A stretch of 64,000 bases of DNA. It comes from a bacterium (GTDB lineage: Bacteria; Bacteroidota; Bacteroidia; Flavobacteriales_D; Crocinitomicaceae). Under the pieces are notes generated by a model. The model was not told the origin of the DNA. It saw only the letters and a program-made list of their open reading frames with translations, and did not search any database. Both the position numbers and the translations under genes were made by a program. This document shows, piece by piece, positions 34,933-44,400 of the stretch. Position 1 is the first letter of the stretch; each line of letters begins with the position of its first letter. The stretch covers positions 457,851 to 521,850 of the forward strand of contig JANSYQ010000001.1 of assembly GCA_024742305.1 (NCBI GenBank). Direction: 5' to 3'.

Positions 34933-37710
34933 ATGGTTTCTAATAACCAACGAATGATTAAGAAATTATTGGCGCTTCTCGAGTACGATTCTCCACGGTT
35001 TCGTTTGTTCCACAATCCTGAAAATAGCTTCCTTCGGATTGCGTCAGGACAGGCATTTGCTGCTTTAATAGTTGCCCCATTGTACGCATACATTATGTAT
35101 CGTACCAACGCGCCTGAAATCTATGTTTGGAACGGAATCATCTATACGATTGCTTACTTGGTAATTTGTACAATATTTTACTTTGTAAGAACGCTGAGGT
35201 CCTGGTTGATGTATGCGTTCATACTGGAGTTTTTCGTCCTAACATTCATCGCATATTGGCAACTTCGTTCATCCGGTTTTCAACAGGCCGATTTGGTGTT
35301 TTTCTTCCTGTTCTATCTAATTTCTAGCATTTCCATTCAACGCTTGTACCCAGCGATTTTATATCAACTCGGTGTGCTACTCGCTTTTTTGGCAGATTAC
35401 GAACAACTAGAAGCCGGTTCTAAAGTTCCATTTTTAGTCGTAGGTGTATTTCTGATTGTAGGATTGTCCATTTGTACCGTCGTGTATTTGCGCCGACAAT
35501 TGTTGTTCTCCATCAAAGACTATATTTCCTACTTGAGGCGTATTGTAAACAATCCTGGAAGTGGGTACGTTTTGTTGAAACAATCCAGTTTGATTGTCGT
35601 GGATCACAACGATGAAGTACTGAAGCTTTTGGATATTGATATCGAAAACCTTGCTGAAACATTTTATTCTTTCTTTAATGATGACGAGCGAAAAACCTTG
35701 GCTTCGTTGAAGCAAGGGCACAAATTCAAAAAGCAAATCAGTCTTTCAAGACACAACGCAAGGAATTATGCTGAAATAAGAATCACGAATATAATTCTGA
35801 AAAACGATGCGTATCTGCTCGCTTCGATATCCAACACAACCGACGAAGTGCTGAAAAGAGAAGAGCTGCAATTGAAAGAAAAACGATACAGAAACCTCTA
35901 TTTCCGAAATAAAGCGGGGGTTTTTACCCTGAATAGTCGAACGCAAGTTATAGAAGCGAACGATACCTTTTTTAAGATGTTTGAAAACTCGCTAAAAAAG
36001 GGCGATCGCCTTTTCAAGGATGAAATTTATGCCGACTGGTCCTTCATAATGGAATCGTTGAAATCTTCTGAGAAGGCACAAAGTTATCAAACGCAATACC
36101 AGCTGGATTCCGGAGTGCAAAAAACCTTCGTTTTTAGTTGGTATATCGACGAGCAAACCGGTTATATTGAAGGTTCTGTGATCGACTTAACCAGTATAGA
36201 AAAAGCCAATCAGGCACTGAAGGAAAGTGAAGAAAAATACCGTCTTATTTACGAGGAATCCAACGATGCCATTTTGCTTCTTGATGGAGATAGAATTGTT
36301 GATGCAAACAAGCGCACTGAAGAAATGTTCGGACTGAACCGAGCCGAGTTACTTACCAAAAATCTCTTTCATTTATCCTTTGATTCAGACGTGAATTTAG
36401 AGAAGAGGTACCAGCAAGAAAAAGCACGTCTTTCTACTTCAAGAAGTATTCGATTTAATTGGTTGTTCGATGGTGTTGAAGGTGTTATTGAATCCGAAGT
36501 TTCCCTCGTAGAGGTAATGATTGGGAACAAGCTTTTCTATCAATGTGTAATTCACGACACCACAGAACAAAATAAATTGGCGAAGGAGCAACTTCGTGCG
36601 GAGCTAGCGGAAGAAACGAACGTAAAGCTTGCCGCTGAAATCGAAGAACGAATTAAAGCTGAAACGAAATTGCAAGAACAGTTTTTGAGAACCCGTGCCA
36701 TTTTCGAGAGTTCATCGAATACTTTGTTGATTACCTCAAAACCAAACGGAGACGTTACTTTCTTCAACTCGCACAGTCATAATTACTTCCAAAAAAGATT
36801 TGGACTCTTGATAATTAAAAATCGTAACTTCTTTGATTACCTAGAGGGAATTGTATCACCACGTCGTCGCCGAATGCTGCGTATTGTATTCGCCAGTGTT
36901 CGTAAAGGAGCTTCACGGCAGTATGAAGTACGATTGACGCGAGATGGCGTAGATTTTTGGTTGGAACTTTTCGTAAACCCAATTTTCGATACGGAAGGCA
37001 ATGTGGTAGAGATTTCCATGGTGGCACACGACATCACAGAGAAGAAACGCTCAAGTATTGGCATTGAAGAATCTCTGAAGGAAAAAGACGTGCTACTCAA
37101 GGAAATCCACCACCGCGTAAAAAATAACCTACAGGTGATATCGAGTATTCTCAACCTGCAAAGTTCATTTGTGAGTGACGAAAACACGTTGGGTATCCTC
37201 CAAGAAAGTAGAAACCGTATACGTTCCATGGCAATTATTCACGAAAACTTGTACCGTACCGAAGACTTTGCGAGTATCAAGTTTGATAATTACCTGAGAA
37301 ATCTAACGGCGAACCTTATTGCATCTTACAGTGTTGATCGCACGATAGAATTTGACGCAGATTTACAGGAGGTGGACCTAGTTTTGGATCAAGCCATCCC
37401 ATGTGGACTTCTTACCAATGAACTCATCACCAACGCACTGAAATATGCTTGGGAAGGACAAAAAGGAGCGGCCAAAATTCATCTGAAACTAGAACAAGAA
37501 GGCGAGATGATCAAGCTAACGATAGCGGACAATGGAGTAGGACTTCCACAAGAGTTTGAAGACATGCAATCAGACACTTTGGGACTTCAATTAGTAACCA
37601 CGCTTGCGGAACAGTTAGATGCCGAACTAAAGGTAAATACCGAGCAAGGTACAGAGTTTCAGCTCATTTTTGAAAACGTAAAACGCGTAACGATACACCC
37701 CGGTACATAA
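34933..37710 (+). CDS. Multi-PAS sensor histidine kinase (HisKA_2 type)
   Basis: The kinase probably starts at the ATG 34933 (925 residues); a GTG at 34894 in the same frame is possible and has a TAAATTTG box ahead of it. Six or so membrane helices lie in the first 190 residues. Then come at least three PAS-like sensor segments (for example EKYRLIYEESNDAILLLDGD and FLRTRAIFESSSNTLLIT). The phosphoacceptor region is LLKEIHHRVKNNLQVISS, typical of the HisKA_2/HWE-like class, followed by a GHKL ATPase domain with TNELITNALKYAW and DNGVGLP. It is followed by a LytTR response regulator, its likely partner. The signal is unknown. Confidence 0.9.
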   Translation: MVSNNQRMIKKLLALLEYDSPRFRLFHNPENSFLRIASGQAFAALIVAPLYAYIMYRTNAPEIYVWNGIIYTIAYLVICTIFYFVRTLRSWLMYAFILEFFVLTFIAYWQLRSSGFQQADLVFFFLFYLISSISIQRLYPAILYQLGVLLAFLADYEQLEAGSKVPFLVVGVFLIVGLSICTVVYLRRQLLFSIKDYISYLRRIVNNPGSGYVLLKQSSLIVVDHNDEVLKLLDIDIENLAETFYSFFNDDERKTLASLKQGHKFKKQISLSRHNARNYAEIRITNIILKNDAYLLASISNTTDEVLKREELQLKEKRYRNLYFRNKAGVFTLNSRTQVIEANDTFFKMFENSLKKGDRLFKDEIYADWSFIMESLKSSEKAQSYQTQYQLDSGVQKTFVFSWYIDEQTGYIEGSVIDLTSIEKANQALKESEEKYRLIYEESNDAILLLDGDRIVDANKRTEEMFGLNRAELLTKNLFHLSFDSDVNLEKRYQQEKARLSTSRSIRFNWLFDGVEGVIESEVSLVEVMIGNKLFYQCVIHDTTEQNKLAKEQLRAELAEETNVKLAAEIEERIKAETKLQEQFLRTRAIFESSSNTLLITSKPNGDVTFFNSHSHNYFQKRFGLLIIKNRNFFDYLEGIVSPRRRRMLRIVFASVRKGASRQYEVRLTRDGVDFWLELFVNPIFDTEGNVVEISMVAHDITEKKRSSIGIEESLKEKDVLLKEIHHRVKNNLQVISSILNLQSSFVSDENTLGILQESRNRIRSMAIIHENLYRTEDFASIKFDNYLRNLTANLIASYSVDRTIEFDADLQEVDLVLDQAIPCGLLTNELITNALKYAWEGQKGAAKIHLKLEQEGEMIKLTIADNGVGLPQEFEDMQSDTLGLQLVTTLAEQLDAELKVNTEQGTEFQLIFENVKRVTIHPGT

Positions 37711-37759
37711 ACCAAGACCGCTTACCAAAGAGCGTTGACGAGAGAAGCAAATTTTTCCT

Positions 37760-37767
37760 TACTTTTG
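37760..37767 (+). promoter_or_regulatory. -7 element of the LytTR regulator gene
   Basis: TACTTTTG matches TAnnTTTG exactly, 20 nt before the ATG at 37788, so the regulator can be transcribed separately from the kinase. Confidence 0.5.
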
Positions 37768-37787
37768 AGAAACACTGCAAAATCCGT

Positions 37788-38546
37788 ATGTCCAAAATAA
37801 ATGTATTGGTTGTAGAAGACGAGTCCATCGTTTCGAAAGATATTCAGCACAGTTTGAAGAAGTTGGGCTATAATGTCGTGGGTGCCTCTGCAACTGGAGA
37901 GAAAGCGATTGAGTTAGCAGGATCCGAACAACCTGATGTCGTTTTGATGGATATTATGTTGAAGGGTGATATGAATGGAATTGAAGCCGCAGATGCCATT
38001 AAAACGCAGTTTTCTATTCCTGTGATCTTTCTAACAGCTTACGCCGATGAGTCCACATTGTCTAAGGCGAAAATCACACAACCTTACGGTTACATTTTGA
38101 AGCCTTTCAAGGAAATTGATTTGCACACCACCATTGAAATGGCGATCTACAAGCACGGAAAGGAACTGGAAGTGGTAAAAGAGCGCGACTTACTTTTCTC
38201 CATCGTGGAAAATAAAGAGCAAGGATCCAACGATTTCATTTTCGTGAAGTCGAACAGCAAGTTGGTGAAATTACGCAACGATGAAATTTATTACATCGAA
38301 GCCTTGAAGGATTATGTGGTGATTCACACACCTGGAACACGCTACACCATCCACTCCACAATGAAAGACATTGAAGCAAAAATGGGAGAGGAGGAGTTCA
38401 TTCGAGTTCACCGTTCCTACATTGTTCGCATCGACAAAATTGCGACGATTGAGTACCCGAACTTAACATTGGAAAACATCAAGAAAATCATTCCGATTGG
38501 AGGCTCGTATCGCGACGAATTGAACAAGCGAATTCGGACGGTATAA
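37788..38546 (+). CDS. LytTR-family response regulator
   Basis: The 252-residue regulator has a receiver domain (residues 3-120) with acidic pocket residues in VVEDES, phospho-acceptor D55 in VVLMDIML, the Thr/Ala of FLTAYADES and K103 in YILKPFKE. A linker and a LytTR DNA-binding domain follow (about 150-250: FIFVKSNSKLVKL, IYYIEALKDYVVIHT, FIRVHRSYIV). It sits 77 nt after the PAS kinase and is probably activated by it. Its DNA targets are unknown. Confidence 0.93.
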   Translation: MSKINVLVVEDESIVSKDIQHSLKKLGYNVVGASATGEKAIELAGSEQPDVVLMDIMLKGDMNGIEAADAIKTQFSIPVIFLTAYADESTLSKAKITQPYGYILKPFKEIDLHTTIEMAIYKHGKELEVVKERDLLFSIVENKEQGSNDFIFVKSNSKLVKLRNDEIYYIEALKDYVVIHTPGTRYTIHSTMKDIEAKMGEEEFIRVHRSYIVRIDKIATIEYPNLTLENIKKIIPIGGSYRDELNKRIRTV

Positions 38547-38630
38547 ATATTCAGACATGTCTTGTGTGGGTAAAAGGTCAAATGTTGAAGGGAATACTCC
38601 TTCTACTTTTAGCTCGCACCCTTGAACCAA

Positions 38631-40775
38631 CTACTCTTCCTCAATCAACTCCAAGTCTATCTGGCGCTTGCGAACAGAAACTTCATAAATCTGCACCTTT
38701 ACCGGATCGCCAATATTGTAGGTTTTCTTCGTTTTTGCACCAATAATCACAAAAGAATCGGCATCGAAATAAAAACGGTCGCCCGGAATTTGTCCTATCG
38801 GAATCATTCCCTCGCAGTGATTTTCCGTCATTTTCACAAACATTCCAAACTCGGCAATACCAGCAACGGTTCCCTCGAAAACTTCACCAATTTTATCCAT
38901 CACAAACAAGGTTTGGAAGTACTTGGTGCTTTCTCGTTCTGCTTCAATGGCCTTACGCTCCATTCTTGAAATACGCTTGGCTACATCGTTGAGGTCGTTT
39001 CCGTAAGTCAACTTCTTGTTGTGAAGCACCTCAAATAGCACGCGATGTACAATCAAATCGGCGTAGCGACGGATAGGTGAGGTGAAGTGCGTGTAATGCT
39101 GAAACGCCAATCCGTAGTGACCAATATTTTGTGTTTCGTACGACGCTTTCGCCATGGAACGAATCGCCATGGATTGAATAATAGAGTATTCGTTTTTCAA
39201 CTTAATATCTTGCAGAAGTGCATTGATTCGTTTAGAAATAGAACGCTCATCCGACAGGTCGATATCGTAACCAAACTTCTGCACAAACATGTCGAAAAGT
39301 TGAATTTTTTCCGGACTTGGCTTGTCGTGGCAGCGATAAATAAATGGAATGGTAGGAGCGTTTTTATCGTTTGGTTTTGCAATAAAGGTAGCCACGCTTC
39401 GGTTCGCCAAAAGCATGAATTCTTCAATCAATTTGTTGGCATCTTTCGATGTTTTAATGACGACCTCTTCAGGGTGACCATCTTCTCCCAAACGGAAACG
39501 AACCTCTTCCGATTCAATGTTCATCGCACCAGATTTTAATCGCCTTTTTCGCAAAATTTTAGCGATTTTATCTAAAAGAAGGATTTCATCTTGGTAATCG
39601 CCATCGGCACCTTCAATAATTTCTTGCGCTTCTTCGTACGTAAAACGACGGTTGGAATGGATTACGGTTTTCCCATACCACTCCTTGTATACCTTTCCGT
39701 TTTCGTCCATTTCAAAAACGGCAGAAAAACTGAATTTGTCTTCGTTGGGTCGAAGGGAACATGCCATGTTAGAAAGCTGCTCCGGCAACATAGGAATCAC
39801 TCGATCTACCAAATACACAGAGTTGGAGCGTTTGAGCGCTTCGGCATCCATAGCAGATCCGGGCCGCACATAATGACTCACATCAGCAATGTGAACACCA
39901 ACCTCTATATTTCCATTTTTCAATCGCTTGAAAGAAAGTGCATCATCAAAATCACGGGCGTCATGCGGGTCAATAGTAAAGGTGTCAACATCACGGAAAT
40001 CTCGTCGTTTTGCCACTTCTTTTGGGTCGAGCTCCATTCCCACTTGCTCCGCTTCCGACATCACAGCATCCGGAAAGGCATAATCAATGCCATTGTTCAC
40101 AAGTATGCTGATCATCTCAACATCATTTCCGCCACTATTCCCGAGGTTTTCAACAACTTCACCATAAGGATTATCTGCTGATTGCGGCCAGGCGGTAATA
40201 CGAACCAAGGCTTTGTCTCCATTTTTCACTCCCTTCATCTTTCCTTTCGGAATGAAAATATCGGTTCCCACTTTTGAGTTATCGGGGATGAGAAACGCAA
40301 AGTTATCCTCCATTTGAATGGTTCCAACAAACTGCGTGCGCTCCCGCTCTTCGATACTTACAATAACGCCTTCGTTTCTCGAATTCCCCTTTTTCGTTAT
40401 TTGAACCGTCACACGATCACCTCCAAGTGCTTGATTCAAATTCTTTGGATGAATAAAAACATCGAGGTAAGAAGGGTCGTCAAGCACTACAAAACCGGCT
40501 CCTCGTGGCGTTATTTGAAGCGTTCCAAATAAAGCGTTGGTCTCCGTACTCAACCCATAAATACTATGTCCCGACTTTTGCAAGAATCCCTCTTTGGTTA
40601 ATTCTTCCAGCACATTGAACACTAGTTTGCGCAAGGCACCGTCACGCACATCAATCAAATGACAGACTTGTTTGTGCGTTAAATTTGACTCAGGATTTTG
40701 CGAGAAAACTTTTCGAAGGGTTTGTGTTAAGCTTTGTTTCAGCTTCTTATTTGGCGACTTTTTGCGTTTCGACAT
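38631..40775 (-). CDS. rnr: Ribonuclease R
   Basis: RNase R is a processive 3'-to-5' exoribonuclease that digests structured RNA. The 714-residue product shows an N-terminal winged-helix segment, cold-shock domains (FVVLDDPSYLDVFIHPKNL, FLIPDNSKVGTDIFIPKGK), and the RNB catalytic domain with acidic residues in TIDPHDARDFDDALS and HFTSPIRRYADLIVHR. A C-terminal S1 domain (VFEGTVAGIAEFGMFVKMTE) follows. The order and size match RNase R, not the shorter RNase II. Its promoter probably uses a TAGATTTG at 40802-40809 (minus strand). It converges with the LytTR gene. Confidence 0.95.
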   Translation of the reverse strand: MSKRKKSPNKKLKQSLTQTLRKVFSQNPESNLTHKQVCHLIDVRDGALRKLVFNVLEELTKEGFLQKSGHSIYGLSTETNALFGTLQITPRGAGFVVLDDPSYLDVFIHPKNLNQALGGDRVTVQITKKGNSRNEGVIVSIEERERTQFVGTIQMEDNFAFLIPDNSKVGTDIFIPKGKMKGVKNGDKALVRITAWPQSADNPYGEVVENLGNSGGNDVEMISILVNNGIDYAFPDAVMSEAEQVGMELDPKEVAKRRDFRDVDTFTIDPHDARDFDDALSFKRLKNGNIEVGVHIADVSHYVRPGSAMDAEALKRSNSVYLVDRVIPMLPEQLSNMACSLRPNEDKFSFSAVFEMDENGKVYKEWYGKTVIHSNRRFTYEEAQEIIEGADGDYQDEILLLDKIAKILRKRRLKSGAMNIESEEVRFRLGEDGHPEEVVIKTSKDANKLIEEFMLLANRSVATFIAKPNDKNAPTIPFIYRCHDKPSPEKIQLFDMFVQKFGYDIDLSDERSISKRINALLQDIKLKNEYSIIQSMAIRSMAKASYETQNIGHYGLAFQHYTHFTSPIRRYADLIVHRVLFEVLHNKKLTYGNDLNDVAKRISRMERKAIEAERESTKYFQTLFVMDKIGEVFEGTVAGIAEFGMFVKMTENHCEGMIPIGQIPGDRFYFDADSFVIIGAKTKKTYNIGDPVKVQIYEVSVRKRQIDLELIEEE

Positions 40776-40801
40776 ACACGAAAGTACTGTTTAATTTAGA
40801 A

Positions 40802-40809
40802 CAAATCTA
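40802..40809 (-). promoter_or_regulatory. -7 element of rnr
   Basis: The minus strand reads TAGATTTG, an exact TAnnTTTG match, 27 nt before the rnr ATG. A second box, TACTTTCG (minus strand 40780-40787), lies closer to the ATG. Confidence 0.45.
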
Positions 40810-40844
40810 AGCGTGCTAAGCGAAACAATTATTACTCAGTTCAT

Positions 40845-40852
40845 TAAATTTG
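40845..40852 (+). promoter_or_regulatory. -7 element of the ferritin gene
   Basis: TAAATTTG is an exact TAnnTTTG match 17 nt upstream of the ferritin ATG. No obvious Fur box was seen around it. Confidence 0.55.
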
Positions 40853-40869
40853 TGTAAAACACAATCATT

Positions 40870-41394
40870 ATGAATGCACGCGTAGAAAAAGCACTTAACG
40901 ATCAAATCAAAATGGAAGCATCGTCTTCGCAGTTCTATTTAGCGATGGCGTCTTGGGCAGAAACTCAAGGCCTGAATGGAACGGCGCAGTTTATGTATAT
41001 GCACTCCGACGAGGAGCGTTTCCATATGTTGAAGTTGGTGAAGTTTGTGAATGAGAGAGGAGGGACCGCGTCAATTCCGGGCTTGGAAACACCGCAGTCA
41101 GAGTTTGATTCTTTGACCAACGTATTCAGCCTTCTTCTAGAACACGAACTTCAGGTAACAGATAGCATCAACAATTTGGTCGATGTTTGTTTACAGGAAA
41201 AAGATTACACAACGCACAACTTCGTACAGTGGTACGTATCCGAGCAATTGGAAGAAGAAGCGTTGGCTCGCACAATTTTGGATAAAGTAAACATGATTGG
41301 CGAAGACAAAGCCGGACTTTACATGTTGGATCGCGATCTTGAAAATTCCGCAATTCAAGGAGAAACTGTAAGTGGAGAGAGTGGAAACGCTTAA
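40870..41394 (+). CDS. ftnA: Ferritin (non-haem, bacterial FtnA type)
   Basis: The 174-residue protein stores iron as a 24-mer shell. The four-helix ferroxidase residues are recognisable: Glu in KMEASSSQFY, Glu and His in SDEERFHMLKL, Glu in LLLEHELQV, and Gln/Glu in WYVSEQLEEE. No haem-binding Met at the bacterioferritin position is evident, so it is the FtnA type. The acidic/Ser-rich tail after residue 160 (ENSAIQGETVSGESGNA) is probably disordered. Only 32 nt separate it from the cyclase-HD receptor gene downstream, so read-through is possible, but a functional link is not shown. Confidence 0.93.
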   Translation: MNARVEKALNDQIKMEASSSQFYLAMASWAETQGLNGTAQFMYMHSDEERFHMLKLVKFVNERGGTASIPGLETPQSEFDSLTNVFSLLLEHELQVTDSINNLVDVCLQEKDYTTHNFVQWYVSEQLEEEALARTILDKVNMIGEDKAGLYMLDRDLENSAIQGETVSGESGNA

Positions 41395-41426
41395 TTGCCA
41401 ATAATTTTTGGTAACTTTTCCATCGA

Positions 41427-44400
41427 ATGTCACGCTGGATAGTAAGAACGTTTTTCTCCCTACTTTTCTTTAGCCCCGCTTGGGGACAGAGCGAGTTACG
41501 TTTTCACAATTTTACGATCAATGATGGGCTTTCTCAAAGTTCTGCGCTTTGTATGGTGCAGGACCAAGTGAATTCCCTTTGGATTGGTACACAAGATGGG
41601 CTGAACCGTTATGACGGACATGCCTTTCAAACCTATAGCTCCAGCAATACGAAAGGGTTGGCGAGCGACTATGTTCGTGCAGCCGTGAAAGGGAAAAACG
41701 GTACCCTTTGGTTTGGTACCAATGCTGGACTTACCAATTTCGACTTACGAACAGAAAAGTTCAAAACCTTCTTTGATAAGGGTGCTCAGATGCTGGACAT
41801 CCAAGATTTGGCGCTGGACAATCGAGATATTCTTTGGATAGCAACCGTGGATAAAGGGCTGTATTCGTATGATGCCCGAACCCAAAAGCTACAATCACAC
41901 TTTAAACGGGTTCCTTCGAAGAAAACCACGCAATTGTTCGCGTTGAATGGAAGAGTAGTGGTAGCCACCGAAGGACAGGGGGTGTATGTCCTCCACCAAA
42001 AAAACGTTCAACATTTCAGTGGTAAGGTGAATGGCGCACCATTGATGATTAACAACATCGGTCAATGGAGTGATTCACAAGTGCTACTATCTACAGGAAG
42101 TGGTGTTTTTGCTTTTGATGTTACTAACGGAAAATTTCAAAAACAAAAGGTCAGCGAGGAAATGGAATCGCTGAATATCAACGCAACAGATGCCTATTTC
42201 ACGAAAAACAAAGAGTGGATCATCGCTACGAAAAGTGAGGGTCTGTTTGTTGTAAAAGACGGTCAAACGAAACAGTATACGGAAGATGTCTTCCAAAAAA
42301 ATGCCCTCCTGATCAATGAGCTCAATGCCATCTTCAGTGACAACTCCGGAAATATTTGGGTAGGATCGCAAAGGGGACTGTCAGTTTTCAATATTGAGGA
42401 CAATGGTATTTTGGGTTATGGGCCCAGTGGGAACGATGAAAAAGGGATCCCAACTCCGAACGTTTGGAGCTTTGCAGAATCGAAAAAGGGGCGCTATACC
42501 TTCATTGGTACTGATAGAGCTGTATCGCGTTGGGACAGAAAAACAGGAGTCTTTCAACAATATTACAGAAGTAAAGATCATTCGACTTTAGGCAATGGCG
42601 AGATGGATGTGCTGGGGCTTCATGTTATTTCCGACAATCATCTTTTGGTGGCTTGTGCAGATGGTGCGTACGAATTAAAGACACGGCCTGATGGAGATGA
42701 ATTCAAGCAGATTCAAAGTCCTGAGATGAATGCGGAGTTTTTCAAGTCGTACAGCATACTTCACTGGAAAGGAACAAAATATTTCATCGCGACACGAGGA
42801 GGAGTATTGATGTATGATATCCAAACGAAAGAGACCACTGTATTCAAGCATGATCCGTCGAATCCCCAAACAACCTTAACCGACGGAATTTGTCGTGTTT
42901 CGTACAAGGATCATCACGGAAATGTATGGTTTGCGACCAGCGTTGGTGGACTAAATCAACTCAAAGAAAAGAATGGAGAAATTACCATTGAACCCTACCG
43001 ATTCAACAATCAAATTCGAAAGGTAAGTACGGATTATATTACAAGTATCTACTTGGATAAAAACGATAATTTTTGGTTGTCAACTTTAGGCACAGGACTG
43101 ATCAAGTGGAATGAAAAAACGAAAAAACCAAAGGTATACAATGAGTCGGACGGTTTACCGAATGGCGTAATTTACAGCGTTCTTGAAGGTAGTGAAGGAA
43201 ACCTATGGCTTAGCACTAATAAAGGTTTATGCTCTTTCAACCCACGAAATGGGAAAGTAAAAGTATTCACCGAACAGGAAGGTTTGATGAGCAATGAGTT
43301 CAACCTCGGAGCCTACATGAAAGGACAGGATGGCTATTTGTATTTTGGCGGAATTTATGGTTACAACTACTTTCAGCCAGAAACATTAGCCAAAAAGAAA
43401 AAGGATCTGAGTATAACCTTCACCAAGTTCAAGCTTGAGAACGAATGGCTAACTCCCGGAAAAGAGGACACACCGCTGAAAAACCCGGTCTTTAAGACAA
43501 AAGAACTGTTCCTTGGTTATCGTCAAAACAGTTTTACGCTCCGTTTTCAACCTTCTGATATTGGAGATGGCGAAACGGTGAATTACAAGTATCATTTGCT
43601 CGGTTCAGATGAGGGAGAAATTTTCATCGGCTCCAATAATGAAATCCATTTTAACGCGCTGGCTTCAGGAGATTACGAGTTGTTGATTTACGCTCGAAGA
43701 GGTAATGGTGAATGGAGCGAAGTTCCTGCCCGAATGGTGATACACATAGCCTCACCATTCTGGAGAACGTGGTGGTTTTGGGCTATTATTGCTTTACTAG
43801 CCATAGTTGGAATACGGTTGTTCATTCGTCGTAGAATTGACGCTGCGAGAAGAGAACAAATTCGACTGGAGATTAAAGTTAAGAACAGAACGCGCGAAAT
43901 TCAACAACAAAACCAAAAGATTGCAGCTCAGAAATTGAAAATTGAGGAAGAGCGCAATAAAGTGGTGAAGCAACAGAAACTGCTCCAAGTGGAGAAAGAC
44001 AAAACAGAGAAACTTCTGAAGAACGTAATTCCGGCGTCCACGGCTGAGGAGTTAAAGAAACGCGGAAAAGCGCGAGCCCGAGCCTATAAAACGGTGTCGG
44101 TATTGTTCACAGACTTTGTTGGCTTTACGAAAATTTCGGATCGTTTAAAACCGACGGAGCTTGTTAAGAAACTGGATGTTTACTTCACCAAGTTTGATGA
44201 GATTATCGTTCGTAACAACCTTGAGAAAATCAAAACGATTGGAGACGCATACATGTGCGCGGGCGGTGTTCCGGTGCGAAACAATACGAACCCCATCGAT
44301 ACCTGTCTTGCAGCCGTTCAGATTCAGCACTACATGTCACAGCGTAAGCACGACGCGATTGCAAACAAACAGGAATACTGGGAGCTCCGATTAGGAATCA

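Noticed and set aside
38588..38602. Short stem GAAGG/CCTTC as a terminator between the LytTR gene and rnr
   Set aside because: Only five base pairs and no T run on either strand.
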